A stretch of 34,831 nucleotides of DNA from IMG/VR virus record IMGVR_UViG_3300042305_000983, positions 1-34,831 of that record; one strand, given 5' to 3'. The notes under the pieces were generated by a model that was given only the letters and a program-made list of their open reading frames with translations, ran no database searches and was not told the DNA's origin. Positions 7,051-14,716 of this stretch are shown here, one piece after another. Each line of letters begins with the position of its first letter. Position 1 is the stretch's first letter. Both the position numbers and the translations under genes were made by a program. Origin of the DNA: a virus.

Positions 7051-7494
7051 ATGCAATGGACCCAATATTTCCTCCAAATTGCGGAGACGGTTAAATTAAA
7101 ATCAAAAGACCAACGCACACAGATAGGTGCGGTCATTGTCGGTGAGGATAATGAGATTGTATCGACGGGGTACAACTCATTTCCTCGCGGCATTAATGAT
7201 AATGTCCAAGAACGTCAAGAACGACCCGAAAAATATTATTGGGTGGTTCATGCGGAAATGAATGCAATATTGAATGCTGCTCGTATTGGTGTGTCTACAA
7301 AAGATTGTACGATGTACCTTACTTGTGGTGTGCCGTGTTCAGACTGTTGTAGGGGAATTATTAACGCAGGAATTAAAAGAATATTTGTGAAGAGGGAAGA
7401 CACCACCCGTAACCGTGAACATTGGGATGCTCACGCTGCTCGATCACGGGTGATGTTTGAAGAAAGTGGGGTTGAGGTTTTGTTTTATGAGTAA
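7051..7494 (+). CDS. Deoxycytidylate (dCMP) deaminase
   Basis: 147 residues starting MQWTQYFLQIAETVKLKSKD; an upstream in-frame ATG at 7012 lies inside the 39-aa ORF and is less likely. The zinc-dependent deaminase signature is complete: H-A-E-M-N-A-I from residue 67 (His ligand and catalytic Glu) and P-C-S-D-C in TCGVPCSDCCRG (Cys ligands). The N-terminal RTQIGAVIVGEDNEIVSTGYNSFPRG is typical of phage and eukaryotic dCMP deaminases. It converts dCMP to dUMP, which feeds the thymidylate synthase at 13643. Phage versions are usually allosterically controlled by dCTP/dTTP. Its end overlaps the convergent gene at 7485 by 10 nt. Confidence 0.93.
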   Translation: MQWTQYFLQIAETVKLKSKDQRTQIGAVIVGEDNEIVSTGYNSFPRGINDNVQERQERPEKYYWVVHAEMNAILNAARIGVSTKDCTMYLTCGVPCSDCCRGIINAGIKRIFVKREDTTRNREHWDAHAARSRVMFEESGVEVLFYE

Positions 7495-7922
7495 ATAATT
7501 TCAAAGTTAGAACCAGTGTAATCACAAAGTTTTTTTAAAATATCACACTTATCCTTATTCTTACCTCTCATATATAACCAACCCCCATTAATTTTTCTGT
7601 AATCTACAGTTCTGGCAGATGGAACAAATTCATCTTTTGTTTTCTTGATACTACCAGTGACTCTTTTGATCATTATTTCGGTACTGAGTAAATTAGATGC
7701 TTCATTAATAATGGTATAATAGATATCGCAAAAAGATTTATCTGAATCGATCATATATTTTTTGTCTGCAACGATTACACCAATAATTTCATTACTTTTT
7801 TTATTTTCAAACGTCTCTTCGATAATACTTTTAAAATACTGAGACAAAGAAGGGTTAGTTTTAAAAATTCTATTAAGGTCTCCCGCTGTAACCTTAATAC
7901 CTGACACGTTTATAGTTTCCAT
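7485..7922 (-). CDS. Hypothetical phage protein, 145 aa
   Basis: Starts METINVSGIKVTAGDLNRIF; its 3' end overlaps the dCMP deaminase gene tail-to-tail. The sequence is alpha/beta with IIGVIVADKKYMIDSDKSF and a basic stretch IKRVTGSIKKTKDEF, then KINGGWLYMRGKNKDKCD. It has no signal peptide and no motif that I recognise. It is one of few minus-strand genes in this half. The upstream region (minus strand) has a TATTTAC variant of the late-promoter-like element about 20 nt before the start. Confidence 0.75.
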   Translation of the reverse strand: METINVSGIKVTAGDLNRIFKTNPSLSQYFKSIIEETFENKKSNEIIGVIVADKKYMIDSDKSFCDIYYTIINEASNLLSTEIMIKRVTGSIKKTKDEFVPSARTVDYRKINGGWLYMRGKNKDKCDILKKLCDYTGSNFEIIYS

Positions 7923-8000
7923 ATTATTGTTTTTTTGATAAGTAAATATATCTCCGTTTTCTCACAACGTCAATAGTCCGTGAACGGTCAACGATTTTTT

Positions 8001-8031
8001 TTGGTGATATAAATAAATTTTTGTAAATTTG
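8001..8031 (+). promoter_or_regulatory. Bacteroidota-type promoter abutting the 8036 start
   Basis: TTG (8001-8003), 20-nt spacer, TAAATTTG (8024-8031), and then only four bases before the ATG at 8036. Transcription should begin at or near the A of the start codon, implying a leaderless mRNA. Confidence 0.75.
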
Positions 8032-8035
8032 TGGT

Positions 8036-8614
8036 ATGGACTACAAAAAACAAGCAACTGAAAAGTTTTTGGAACTCAGGAATGGTTTGGTTGATGATAC
8101 CGAAACCCTTGAGGATTACTTAGCATTCTGCTACCTTAAGTATAGACCAAATGAGTATGGAAAGAAGATCCAAAAGAGATTGGAGAACTATTTCGGTATG
8201 CATAAGGTGAGTGAAAGTACTGAGAAGGGGGATTCGTTTTTTTCAACCACCAGTAATCGAAAAATGTGGTTCGAAATCAAAGTTTCGTATTTGGGTATCA
8301 ACAACACTTACTCAATACGATATATCCGTCCGTGGCAAGAATTTGACTATTACTTACTCTGTTTCATCAACCCAATGGATTGTAAACCAAAATTCTTCGT
8401 AACTACCTGTCAAGATCTGATGGATAACTTCAGCTACAATTACATGAATGGTACTATAGAAAGTAATAAGAGTAATAGTAAGTCGGCATATGGAATTACA
8501 ATCAGAAATGATGGAGAATCTTACCGAACCCTCAAGTCCTTGAATCGACTCGAAGGGAATGATCCGATTAACGTTTTCGAATTTTTAGCTCGTCAAAATT
8601 TGAAGAACACTTAA
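8036..8614 (+). CDS. Probable restriction endonuclease, PD-(D/E)xK-like
   Basis: 192 residues, MDYKKQATEKFLELRNGLVD. The centre has KGDSFFSTTSNRKMWFEIKV: an acidic residue ~14 positions before E-I-K, the layout of a PD-(D/E)xK nuclease active site. It is followed by strand- and helix-forming segments with aromatic and basic residues (YSIRYIRPWQEFDYYLLCFI) as in type II restriction enzymes. It lies directly upstream of an N6-adenine methyltransferase, so a restriction-modification pair is the natural reading. The promoter overlaps the start codon region, giving a likely leaderless message. The enzyme call is from motif spacing and context only. Confidence 0.65.
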   Translation: MDYKKQATEKFLELRNGLVDDTETLEDYLAFCYLKYRPNEYGKKIQKRLENYFGMHKVSESTEKGDSFFSTTSNRKMWFEIKVSYLGINNTYSIRYIRPWQEFDYYLLCFINPMDCKPKFFVTTCQDLMDNFSYNYMNGTIESNKSNSKSAYGITIRNDGESYRTLKSLNRLEGNDPINVFEFLARQNLKNT

Positions 8615-8645
8615 TTGTTTTCTCGAATAGTTTTTACTATCTTTG
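8615..8645 (+). promoter_or_regulatory. Bacteroidota-type promoter abutting the 8651 start
   Basis: TTG (8615-8617), immediately after the nuclease stop, 20-nt spacer, TATCTTTG (8638-8645), five bases, then ATG at 8651. The methyltransferase thus has its own promoter, separate from the nuclease. Confidence 0.8.
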
Positions 8646-8650
8646 TAAGT

Positions 8651-10126
8651 ATGGGAACTCAAGAACTTTATAAGTCAGTCAACGAGAAAGACGTTGAAAA
8701 TCTCTATCGTCATTCCTTGATGAAAAAATTCAAGGATATGGAGATTACATCCCCGTTTGGTTGTGACGGGTTTGCAGTATCCAAACAACATAAGATCCGC
8801 ACTCTACTTGAGTTCAAGGATAATCTTGATTTAAGTTCCAAGTTGGAGCAAAGCAAAGTTTTGGCACAAGCAATCTACTACGTCAAAAAGTTCTACGATA
8901 AGGGTCAAATTCCTCCTTCCACAATCTTTGTTGGTGATCGTAATGAATGTTTGGCTCTTCACGTCAACAGTCTTTTGAAATACCTTGAGATGGATTTGGA
9001 CTGGTCAATTGCACCATCTTCCGCCCACAAAAATGTGGAATTGATTTCCATGTTGATGGATGACCAAGAAGTTTGTCCATTTGTATTCAACTCGGATCAC
9101 TTCGAACAGTGTATCGACAAGATCAAAGACCTTACGGATAATATTCAACGTAAAGTCATCGTAACCGATAAAAATATCACTGAGGTTTTCCGTTACTTTG
9201 AGGAAAAGATCCTGACCAAAACTTGTAAACTCTCAACCAACGAGAAGGCAAACCTCTTTGTCCAACTCTTGGTAAACAACGTGGACAACTATCTCCATCC
9301 GTTCGATAAAAGGAAGATGGTTGTAACCAAGAGTTTCGGTGAGATCCCTATCGTGTCTCGTGAATCCTTTGTTTCTTTCTTTTCTCATTTTGCGTCTTCA
9401 TACTCTCCATCTCAAAAACATAAGTTGACCGCTGTGGTTGACCGAATTGTTGAGGATGTAACTCGTCGTAAACAAGGTGAGTTCTTCACACCGGCAATTT
9501 GGGTTGACAAAGCTCACGAGTACATCGCTTCTGTATATGGTGACGATTGGAAAGAAAAGTATGTCGTTTGGGATCCTGCTTGGGGAACAGGTAATCTGAC
9601 CCGTGACTATAAGTTTAAGGAACTGTACGCTTCAACTTTGAATCAATCTGACATCGACACTGCTAATCAGATGGGGTACAATCCTGAAGCTGTGAAGTTT
9701 CAGTACGACTTCTTGAATGATGACTATGAAAAACTCCCTGAAGGTCTTCGTAAAGCTATCGAGGAAGGCCGTCAAATCATTGTGTTGATGAATCCACCTT
9801 ATGGTTCGTCTACTAATTTGAGTTACGATTCAAAAACAAAAGAAGGTATTGCGATAAGTAAAATAAATAAGTTGATGAATAATCAAAAATTAGGACATTG
9901 TTCACAAAATTTATACTCGCAGTTTATTTATCGAACAAAATTTTTTGGATTAGATATGTGTATGTTTACACCGGTTATTTTTTATTCAGGACCAACTTAC
10001 AAAAACTTAAGAACAGAGGTTTTTAAAAAATATAAATTCGCAGGTGGTTATATCATGAATGCTTCTAATTTTGCAGATGTAAAATCTTGGGGTTTATCGT
10101 TTTCTATTTTGTTAAGTGTAAAATAA
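8651..10126 (+). CDS. N6-adenine DNA methyltransferase, N-terminal and catalytic part
   Basis: The ATG at 8651 (MGTQELYKSVNEKDVENLYR) is chosen because the frame upstream overlaps the promoter. Residues ~270-400 hold the methyltransferase core: G-E-F-F-T-P, then motif I as DPAWGTGN (usual DPACGTGN, with Trp for Cys), and motif IV NPPYG, typical of gamma-class N6-adenine methyltransferases of type I/IIG/III-like systems. The frame ends soon after (NFADVKSWGLSFSILLSVK), where homologues would continue into target recognition; that continuation appears as the separate gene at 10156. From about 9820 the DNA becomes clearly more AT-rich. Partner of the nuclease at 8036; in a phage it may also protect its own DNA from host restriction. 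Confidence 0.88.
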   Translation: MGTQELYKSVNEKDVENLYRHSLMKKFKDMEITSPFGCDGFAVSKQHKIRTLLEFKDNLDLSSKLEQSKVLAQAIYYVKKFYDKGQIPPSTIFVGDRNECLALHVNSLLKYLEMDLDWSIAPSSAHKNVELISMLMDDQEVCPFVFNSDHFEQCIDKIKDLTDNIQRKVIVTDKNITEVFRYFEEKILTKTCKLSTNEKANLFVQLLVNNVDNYLHPFDKRKMVVTKSFGEIPIVSRESFVSFFSHFASSYSPSQKHKLTAVVDRIVEDVTRRKQGEFFTPAIWVDKAHEYIASVYGDDWKEKYVVWDPAWGTGNLTRDYKFKELYASTLNQSDIDTANQMGYNPEAVKFQYDFLNDDYEKLPEGLRKAIEEGRQIIVLMNPPYGSSTNLSYDSKTKEGIAISKINKLMNNQKLGHCSQNLYSQFIYRTKFFGLDMCMFTPVIFYSGPTYKNLRTEVFKKYKFAGGYIMNASNFADVKSWGLSFSILLSVK

Positions 10127-10138
10127 TTCTTATATTTG
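10107..10138 (+). promoter_or_regulatory. Bacteroidota-type promoter between methyltransferase halves
   Basis: TTTTG (10107-10111), 19-nt spacer, TATATTTG (10131-10138), 17 nt before the ATG at 10156. The -33 box lies inside the end of the upstream gene. Confidence 0.75.
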
Positions 10139-10155
10139 GGTAAATAAAAAAAACT

Positions 10156-11070
10156 ATGTATAATTTTGATTTGTTGGAGGTATCTAAGGAACTTGAGATT
10201 ATTAAGGTGGGGGATAAAAACATGTATAATGTTGACGATAAAAAATCACTTAAAGATTGGGTTGATAATGAAAAGAAACCTGAAACTTTTCCAACATTTC
10301 AAAGTGCCTTGAAAATTAGAAAAACAAATAGAAGTATTGGTACCCCTAAAGATTTTTTGGGAACACTAGTCATTGGGGGTAATAACATTTCTAATAGTCA
10401 AAATACTGTGTTTATTTTGTCTGGTGGTATTACTTCTCGTAATGGTAAATTATATTTTTTCGAAAATAATTTTAAAAAACTTGTTTCTATTTTTTCAGCA
10501 AGAACATTGATTAAAACCACATGGGTAAATGGTAATGACGAATTTTTATGTCCAAACGAAGAACATCATAAATTTGAAAAATTCTCTTTGGATTCACTCG
10601 TGATTTCAATGTTCAATAATTCTTCGCAACAATCTTCATTACGTAATGTTCAGTACGATGGTCAAATTTGGGACATTAAGAACGAGTTCTTTTGGATGTC
10701 GGCTGAACATATGAAGGAGTTGGCGGATAACAACGGGTATGACAATCTTTACAATGATGCAAGGACTTCACCCAACCGTCACGTTTACAACCTGTTGTTT
10801 GGTGAGGAGAGGATCTATGACAAACTCTCCCCTGATGCCAAAGCTGTCTTGGACAAAGCTACTGAACTTGTGGAGAAGTCTATCAAGATGAGGATGATTA
10901 TGTCCAACGATGAGAACCACCTTGACTCATGGGACGCAGGATATGCTCAACTCAAACTTGTTTGGAAGGAATACTTCTCTGATGACTTCAAGGAGTTCCG
11001 TCAACTTTACAAAAATATGGAAGACCGCATGAGACCTTTGGTTTACGAGTTAGGTTTCCTTATGAAGTGA
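10156..11070 (+). CDS. Second part of split DNA methyltransferase (specificity region)
   Basis: 304 residues, MYNFDLLEVSKELEIIKVGD. It starts 30 nt after the catalytic part, in a different frame, with an in-frame stop 13 nt upstream of its ATG, so a single-base frameshift cannot join the two. YNVDDKKSLKDWVDN and the C-terminal helical part (HVYNLLFGEERIYDKLSPDA, then a long helix to RPLVYELGFLMK) look like the back end of a large adenine methyltransferase. The DNA is AT-rich up to about 10620 and then returns to the composition seen before 9820. I infer a two-polypeptide enzyme with a recombined recognition region. A downstream terminator closes the locus. Confidence 0.7.
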   Translation: MYNFDLLEVSKELEIIKVGDKNMYNVDDKKSLKDWVDNEKKPETFPTFQSALKIRKTNRSIGTPKDFLGTLVIGGNNISNSQNTVFILSGGITSRNGKLYFFENNFKKLVSIFSARTLIKTTWVNGNDEFLCPNEEHHKFEKFSLDSLVISMFNNSSQQSSLRNVQYDGQIWDIKNEFFWMSAEHMKELADNNGYDNLYNDARTSPNRHVYNLLFGEERIYDKLSPDAKAVLDKATELVEKSIKMRMIMSNDENHLDSWDAGYAQLKLVWKEYFSDDFKEFRQLYKNMEDRMRPLVYELGFLMK

Positions 11071-11084
11071 TATAAAAACCAAAG

Positions 11085-11113
11085 AAAGTTTTGTTTTACG
11101 ACAAAACTTTTTT
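11085..11113 (+). terminator. Rho-independent terminator of the restriction-modification locus
   Basis: AAAGTTTTGT (11085-11094) pairs with ACAAAACTTT (11101-11110) around TTTACG, with a T run that runs directly into the next -7 box. The left arm contains the -33 TTTTG. Confidence 0.85.
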
Positions 11114-11120
11114 ATCTTTG
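11089..11120 (+). promoter_or_regulatory. Bacteroidota-type promoter abutting the 11126 start
   Basis: TTTTG (11089-11093), 19-nt spacer, TATCTTTG (11113-11120), five bases, then the ATG. It is interlocked with the terminator hairpin and drives the 11126-15159 operon. Confidence 0.8.
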
Positions 11121-11125
11121 TGGTT

Positions 11126-11386
11126 ATGAAAACTATCACAGAAAAAACGCTGAAGAAATTCGGATTTCAGAAGGAGGAAAGTTATGACACCGCCGACGGG
11201 GTTCCTGACTTTTACTATTACACCTTGGATATTGGAAGTCTTTCTTTGATTACCAACACGGATGATATGGCAAAAACTGATGGATGGATTGTTGAAATCT
11301 TCGATCACGGTGACTTTACCGTTTGTCACAAGAAAGAACTGAAGAAACTCATCAACTCACTTTATTGTATTTTGGACGTAGAATGA
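11126..11386 (+). CDS. Small conserved-looking phage protein, 86 aa
   Basis: The ATG at 11126 (MKTITEKTLKKFGFQKEESY) is used rather than the GTG at 11120, which is part of the -7 box. The protein has three or four strands (FYYYTLDIGSLSLIT, WIVEIFDHGDFTVC) ending in a helix (ELKKLINSL). The pattern SLITNTDD...GWIVEIFDHGDF looks familiar from small Bacteroidota phage proteins, but no function is known. It is the first gene of the operon, and its mRNA is probably leaderless. Confidence 0.75.
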   Translation: MKTITEKTLKKFGFQKEESYDTADGVPDFYYYTLDIGSLSLITNTDDMAKTDGWIVEIFDHGDFTVCHKKELKKLINSLYCILDVE

Positions 11387-11850
11387 ATCACTTTAGATTT
11401 TTATCGGTATACAATTCACCATTTGTTCGCCCGAAGATCAAATGGTATTTTGGTAAGGTCGCTGTCGGTGTGCCGTATTCTCTTCCGAGAAAACGCTTCG
11501 GATTTGACTTTGTTGATCTTGGATGGAAAACCAAATGGGATAAGGACGATTTCAGGTTTGAATGGAATCCGATGATCTCGTTTGTATTTTGGAAATGGCA
11601 GGTTGTATTGTCCTTTGTTCCTGATAATATGGATACATATTGGGAAGCTTGGCTTTATTATGAACTCAGGACCGACAAGACCAAATCCAAGATGGAAAGA
11701 CTGGCTCAATGCCGAGTTAAATTCCCGATTACCAACACGACATACAATGGAAATAAAAAATATGTTATTGATTGGTATGATTTTATCTTGAAGGAAAAAT
11801 ACCTTATTGATCATGAGTATAGTCGCATTTTCAAAAACTCGAAAAAATAA
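11383..11850 (+). CDS. Hypothetical phage protein, 155 aa, aromatic-rich
   Basis: The start at 11383 (MNHFRFLSVYNSPFVRPKIK) overlaps the preceding stop as ATGA; an upstream in-frame GTG at 11323 would give a much longer overlap. It is very rich in Trp, Tyr and Phe (KIKWYFGKVAVGVPYSLPRK, then FRFEWNPMISFVFWKWQVVL), suggesting a compact beta-sheet protein. It has no transmembrane span by inspection, as charged residues interrupt the aromatic runs. No family recognised. Confidence 0.75.
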   Translation: MNHFRFLSVYNSPFVRPKIKWYFGKVAVGVPYSLPRKRFGFDFVDLGWKTKWDKDDFRFEWNPMISFVFWKWQVVLSFVPDNMDTYWEAWLYYELRTDKTKSKMERLAQCRVKFPITNTTYNGNKKYVIDWYDFILKEKYLIDHEYSRIFKNSKK

Positions 11851-11861
11851 AACTTATAAAT

Positions 11862-12116
11862 ATGAGCAGTTGGAATCATAGGGTATTGGCCCAAAAAGAA
11901 GGAGATGGAATTTACTTTCAGATCCACGAAGTGTATTATGACAAAGAAGGAAAACCTGATGGGTTTACCAAAGAGGGGATTAGTGTTGGCGGAGATAGTT
12001 TGGAAAGTCTGAGTTGGGTTTTGGAACGAATGAAAGAATGTCTTGACAAACCTGTATTATCCTATAGTGATTTTCCGAATGAATTTAATGGAACCTTTAA
12101 CGACGAAGAAAAATGA
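11862..12116 (+). CDS. Small conserved phage protein (SSWNHRVLA type)
   Basis: 84 residues, MSSWNHRVLAQKEGDGIYFQ, then IHEVYYDKEGKPDGFTKEGI and a C-terminal helix (LSWVLERMKECLDKPVL). The pattern S-x-W-N-x-R-V-L, with Y-F-x-I-H-E-V-Y-Y-D, is one I recognise as a recurring short family in phages and bacteria without an assigned function. Start 11 nt after the previous stop; ends in an ATGA overlap. Confidence 0.8.
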   Translation: MSSWNHRVLAQKEGDGIYFQIHEVYYDKEGKPDGFTKEGISVGGDSLESLSWVLERMKECLDKPVLSYSDFPNEFNGTFNDEEK

Positions 12117-12331
12117 AACAAAGAACCGCAATGCAAACCTTGATTGATGAGATAAGCAAATCTCCAATCTCAAATCTGTCTATTTTAAATCTGATTGAAG
12201 ATTTGCAACTGCTTGAGATGGAAAAGGAGCAGATTATGGGTGCTTACGATGCCTATGCCGGATTTGCGGTATGGGGACTTCCTACTGCAGAGGACTACTA
12301 CAACGAAACCTTTACTACCGACGAGAAATGA
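12113..12331 (+). CDS. Small phage protein, 72 aa
   Basis: Starts in the ATGA overlap with the previous gene: MKQRTAMQTLIDEISKSPIS. Two helices (TLIDEIS, LNLIEDLQLLEMEKEQIMGA) are followed by AEDYYNETF, an ending found in small proteins of Bacteroidota phages. No enzymatic motif; function unknown. Confidence 0.75.
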   Translation: MKQRTAMQTLIDEISKSPISNLSILNLIEDLQLLEMEKEQIMGAYDAYAGFAVWGLPTAEDYYNETFTTDEK

Positions 12332-12522
12332 AAGTTCATGTTGTAACTGCTCAGAACGTATATCAGGGAAACCAACACTCTTATGTGGTCGGGGTATATG
12401 ATAATTTTGAGGATGCTAAAAAATCAATCGATATTGAAGAAATAAATAGAGGTGGGAAGTATGAATGTAGGATCAATGATTTTACACTCAATACTATACC
12501 TGAAGAACTAACTAGTGATTAA
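12328..12522 (+). CDS. Small phage protein, 64 aa
   Basis: The ATG at 12328 (MKVHVVTAQNVYQGNQHSYV) overlaps the preceding stop as ATGA and is preferred to an upstream in-frame start at 12271 that would lie wholly inside the neighbour. It is a small alpha/beta protein, VGVYDNFEDAKKSIDIEEIN followed by GGKYECRINDF, with a strand-helix-strand layout as in many phage inhibitors. No function assigned. Confidence 0.7.
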   Translation: MKVHVVTAQNVYQGNQHSYVVGVYDNFEDAKKSIDIEEINRGGKYECRINDFTLNTIPEELTSD

Positions 12523-12523
12523 G

Positions 12524-12814
12524 ATGAATAAGAACTCAGAAAGATACAGGATTATACTCCACGAGAATTTCGACGATAAAGGTGTGATGGACAGTAAGTA
12601 TTACACAATCCAAAAGAGAAAAAATATTTTGGGGTTTTCTTATTGGAAAGACATCAAATCTCGAAAAATAATCAGAGGTAAATTTTTCGAATTTAAAACA
12701 ACGTTTATGTCGTTGAAAGATGCTCAAAAATTTATTGATGATATTTTGTCTCATGATGTTCCAAGAGATAAAACATTGAAAACAATTATCTATAATAAAA
12801 CTAAAAAAAATTAA
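12524..12814 (+). CDS. Hypothetical phage protein, 96 aa, basic
   Basis: The ATG at 12524 (MNKNSERYRIILHENFDDKG) lies 1 nt after the previous stop; an in-frame GTG at 12515 would add three residues. The product is lysine-rich, with YYTIQKRKNILGFSYWKDIK forming probable strands and SLKDAQKFIDDILS a helix. This resembles small proteins with a Y-x-I-Q-x-K-x-x-x-F-W sheet in related phages. Function unknown. Confidence 0.7.
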   Translation: MNKNSERYRIILHENFDDKGVMDSKYYTIQKRKNILGFSYWKDIKSRKIIRGKFFEFKTTFMSLKDAQKFIDDILSHDVPRDKTLKTIIYNKTKKN

Positions 12815-12816
12815 AT

Positions 12817-12984
12817 ATGTCTGAAGTTAATCATAGTTTATATGAAATATTGCATGATTTATTTCTCGATGCTTATGAGTTGGGTGTAGTTGCAAAGGAT
12901 ATGAATGAAATAGATTATTTAAATTTTCGTAAAGAATCTATCAACAAATCAATTCAAGAAATAAATAATACCTTAAATAAATAA
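12817..12984 (+). CDS. Small helical protein, 55 aa
   Basis: ATG at 12817, 2 nt after the previous stop; reads MSEVNHSLYEILHDLFLDAY and ends NTLNK before a TAA. It appears to be a two-helix protein. The spacing and orientation match the operon, which is the main support for coding. No family recognised. Confidence 0.6.
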   Translation: MSEVNHSLYEILHDLFLDAYELGVVAKDMNEIDYLNFRKESINKSIQEINNTLNK

Positions 12985-12994
12985 AAAACAAAAT

Positions 12995-13219
12995 ATGAAA
13001 GCAACTCTGAAGTTTGATTTACCAGAAGATGATCGTGATTTCCGAATGGCAACCACAGCTAATTCGATGCATAGTGTTTTACGGGAAATGGATGAATGGT
13101 TGAGGAGTAAAACAAAATATACATCCGATTCCACGAGTCAGGATAAGATGGATGCGTATGAACTTAGTAGAGAAAGACTTTACCAACTATTGGATCAGTA
13201 TAATATAGATTTAGAATGA
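12995..13219 (+). CDS. Small conserved phage protein (MKATLKFDLPED type)
   Basis: 74 residues: MKATLKFDLPEDDRDFRMAT, then SVLREMDEWLRSKTKY and a C-terminal helix. The pattern M-K-A-x-L-x-F-x-L-P-E-D and a following L-x-E-M-D-x-W-L-R-S is widespread in small proteins of phages and prophages, with no established function. It ends in an ATGA overlap with the next gene. Confidence 0.8.
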   Translation: MKATLKFDLPEDDRDFRMATTANSMHSVLREMDEWLRSKTKYTSDSTSQDKMDAYELSRERLYQLLDQYNIDLE

Positions 13220-13641
13220 AAAGAATCTACTTAGACGACATCAGAACACCGAAACCTGAAACGGGTGATTGGGTCGTTGTTAGAAACTATGATGAGTTTG
13301 TAAAGGCTGTAACTTTGATTGGTTTACGGAACATCAGTTTGATATCTTTAGATCATGATTTGGATGAATCGGCTATGAAAGAATGGCATAATAGTGTTTA
13401 TCACAACTACACTTTAGATTATAATAATATTACCGATAAAACAGGAATGGATTGCGCCAAATGGTTGGTTGAACAATGGTTGAATGGAGAGCCTGTAGTA
13501 CAGGTAATGATCCATTCTGCCAATGCTGTTGGTGGTGATAACATGATGGGTTACATTAACAACTACAAACATATTCATCGTTTACCTCAGGACTGTAATA
13601 GGTGGGTAGTACCTCATGATATGGAAACAATAATTGAATAA
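13216..13641 (+). CDS. Cyclic-phosphate-processing receiver-domain-like protein
   Basis: 141 residues: MKRIYLDDIRTPKPETGDWV, VVRNYDEFVKAVTLIGL, ISLDHDLDESAMKEW, DKTGMDCAKWLVEQWL, and VMIHSANAVGGDNM. This order (YLDDxRxP near the start, SLDHDL, TGxDCAKWL, IHSANxVG) matches the receiver-like family predicted from genome context to act with cyclic-phosphate (RNA end) processing enzymes. The Asp pairs resemble a receiver phosphoacceptor pocket. No kinase is nearby, so its phage role is open. It lies 1 nt upstream of thymidylate synthase in the operon. Confidence 0.75.
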   Translation: MKRIYLDDIRTPKPETGDWVVVRNYDEFVKAVTLIGLRNISLISLDHDLDESAMKEWHNSVYHNYTLDYNNITDKTGMDCAKWLVEQWLNGEPVVQVMIHSANAVGGDNMMGYINNYKHIHRLPQDCNRWVVPHDMETIIE

Positions 13642-13642
13642 T

Positions 13643-14716
13643 ATGAATAGTTTAGATAAACAATACCAATCACTCCTTCAAGACATTCTTGATAATGGAG
13701 TAGAAAAGAAAGATAGAACAGGTACAGGAACCATCTCAGTTTTTGGTAGACAGATCCGTCATAAGATGAATGATGGATTTCCACTTCTCACAACCAAGAA
13801 GATGGCGTTCAAAACTATGGTAACTGAATTACTATGGTTTTTAAGAGGTGATACAAATATCAAATACTTAGTTGATAATAATTGTCATATTTGGGATGGT
13901 GATGCTTACAAAAACTATACAAAGTCATTTCTTGGTTATGAAGATATACCATCTCAAGAATGGTTTATAAATGAAATCAAAAGCAACACAGAATTTGCTA
14001 AACGATTTGGTGAACTCGGGCCCGTGTATGGTAAGCAATGGAGAAGGTGGGAAATAAACGAACCTAAAAATATAGTAAAAACAGAAAATGTTACTTGGCC
14101 ATACGAACCAAACCCACATACATATCAACAAAGAGTTGGTTCATTTAAGATAACACAGATAGACCAAATCGCAAACCTAATCCGTGACCTTAAAACAAAC
14201 CCAGATTCAAGACGATTAATGGTTAATGCTTGGAATGTTGGAGAATTAGATTCAATGGTACTTCCACCTTGTCACTATGGATTTCAAGTTTATACAAGAG
14301 AGTTGAGTGAGAAAGAAAGATTGGATTTGTTTAAAGTCGATAGTATTGACAGAGTAGATTCATATGGTAAATGGTTAGACGATAATGGATATCCTAAACG
14401 AGCAATCTCTTTAATGTGGAATCAACGTTCAGTAGATACTTTCCTTGGTTTACCATTCAATATTGCTTCTTACGGATTATTACTTGAAATAATTGCTAAA
14501 GAAGTGAATATGATACCTGATGAGTTGATTGGTAATTTAGGCGATGTTCACTTGTATTCTAACCATATTGAACAAGCTAAAGAACAAATTAATAGAGAAC
14601 CATTTCAACTATCTAAATTAACTTTAGAACACAGTAGTTTAGATCCTGTTGAGTTAGTTTATAAGTTGGAAGATTATCAATCACACCCAACCATCAAAGC
14701 GCCTTTATCTAATTAA
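13643..14716 (+). CDS. thyA: Thymidylate synthase
   Basis: Makes dTMP from dUMP using methylene-tetrahydrofolate. The ATG at 13643 gives 357 residues; a TTG at 13634 would add three. Motifs in order: DRTGTGTISVFG near residue 25, PLLTTKK, TELLWFLRGDTN, GPVYGKQWRRW, SRRLMVNAWN, catalytic Cys210 in LPPCHYGFQ, QRSVDTFLGLPFNIASY (the Asn that selects dUMP over dCMP is kept), and DVHLYSNH. It is longer than E. coli ThyA (264 aa), with extra segments around residues 140-160 and 230-255. The C-terminal end is APLSN rather than APVAI. It works downstream of the dCMP deaminase at 7051. Confidence 0.96.
   Translation: MNSLDKQYQSLLQDILDNGVEKKDRTGTGTISVFGRQIRHKMNDGFPLLTTKKMAFKTMVTELLWFLRGDTNIKYLVDNNCHIWDGDAYKNYTKSFLGYEDIPSQEWFINEIKSNTEFAKRFGELGPVYGKQWRRWEINEPKNIVKTENVTWPYEPNPHTYQQRVGSFKITQIDQIANLIRDLKTNPDSRRLMVNAWNVGELDSMVLPPCHYGFQVYTRELSEKERLDLFKVDSIDRVDSYGKWLDDNGYPKRAISLMWNQRSVDTFLGLPFNIASYGLLLEIIAKEVNMIPDELIGNLGDVHLYSNHIEQAKEQINREPFQLSKLTLEHSSLDPVELVYKLEDYQSHPTIKAPLSN

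Noticed and set aside
10126-10156. Frameshift or sequencing error joining the two methyltransferase ORFs
   Set aside because: There is a stop in the second frame 13 nt before its ATG and a full promoter in the gap, so no single-base change restores one frame.
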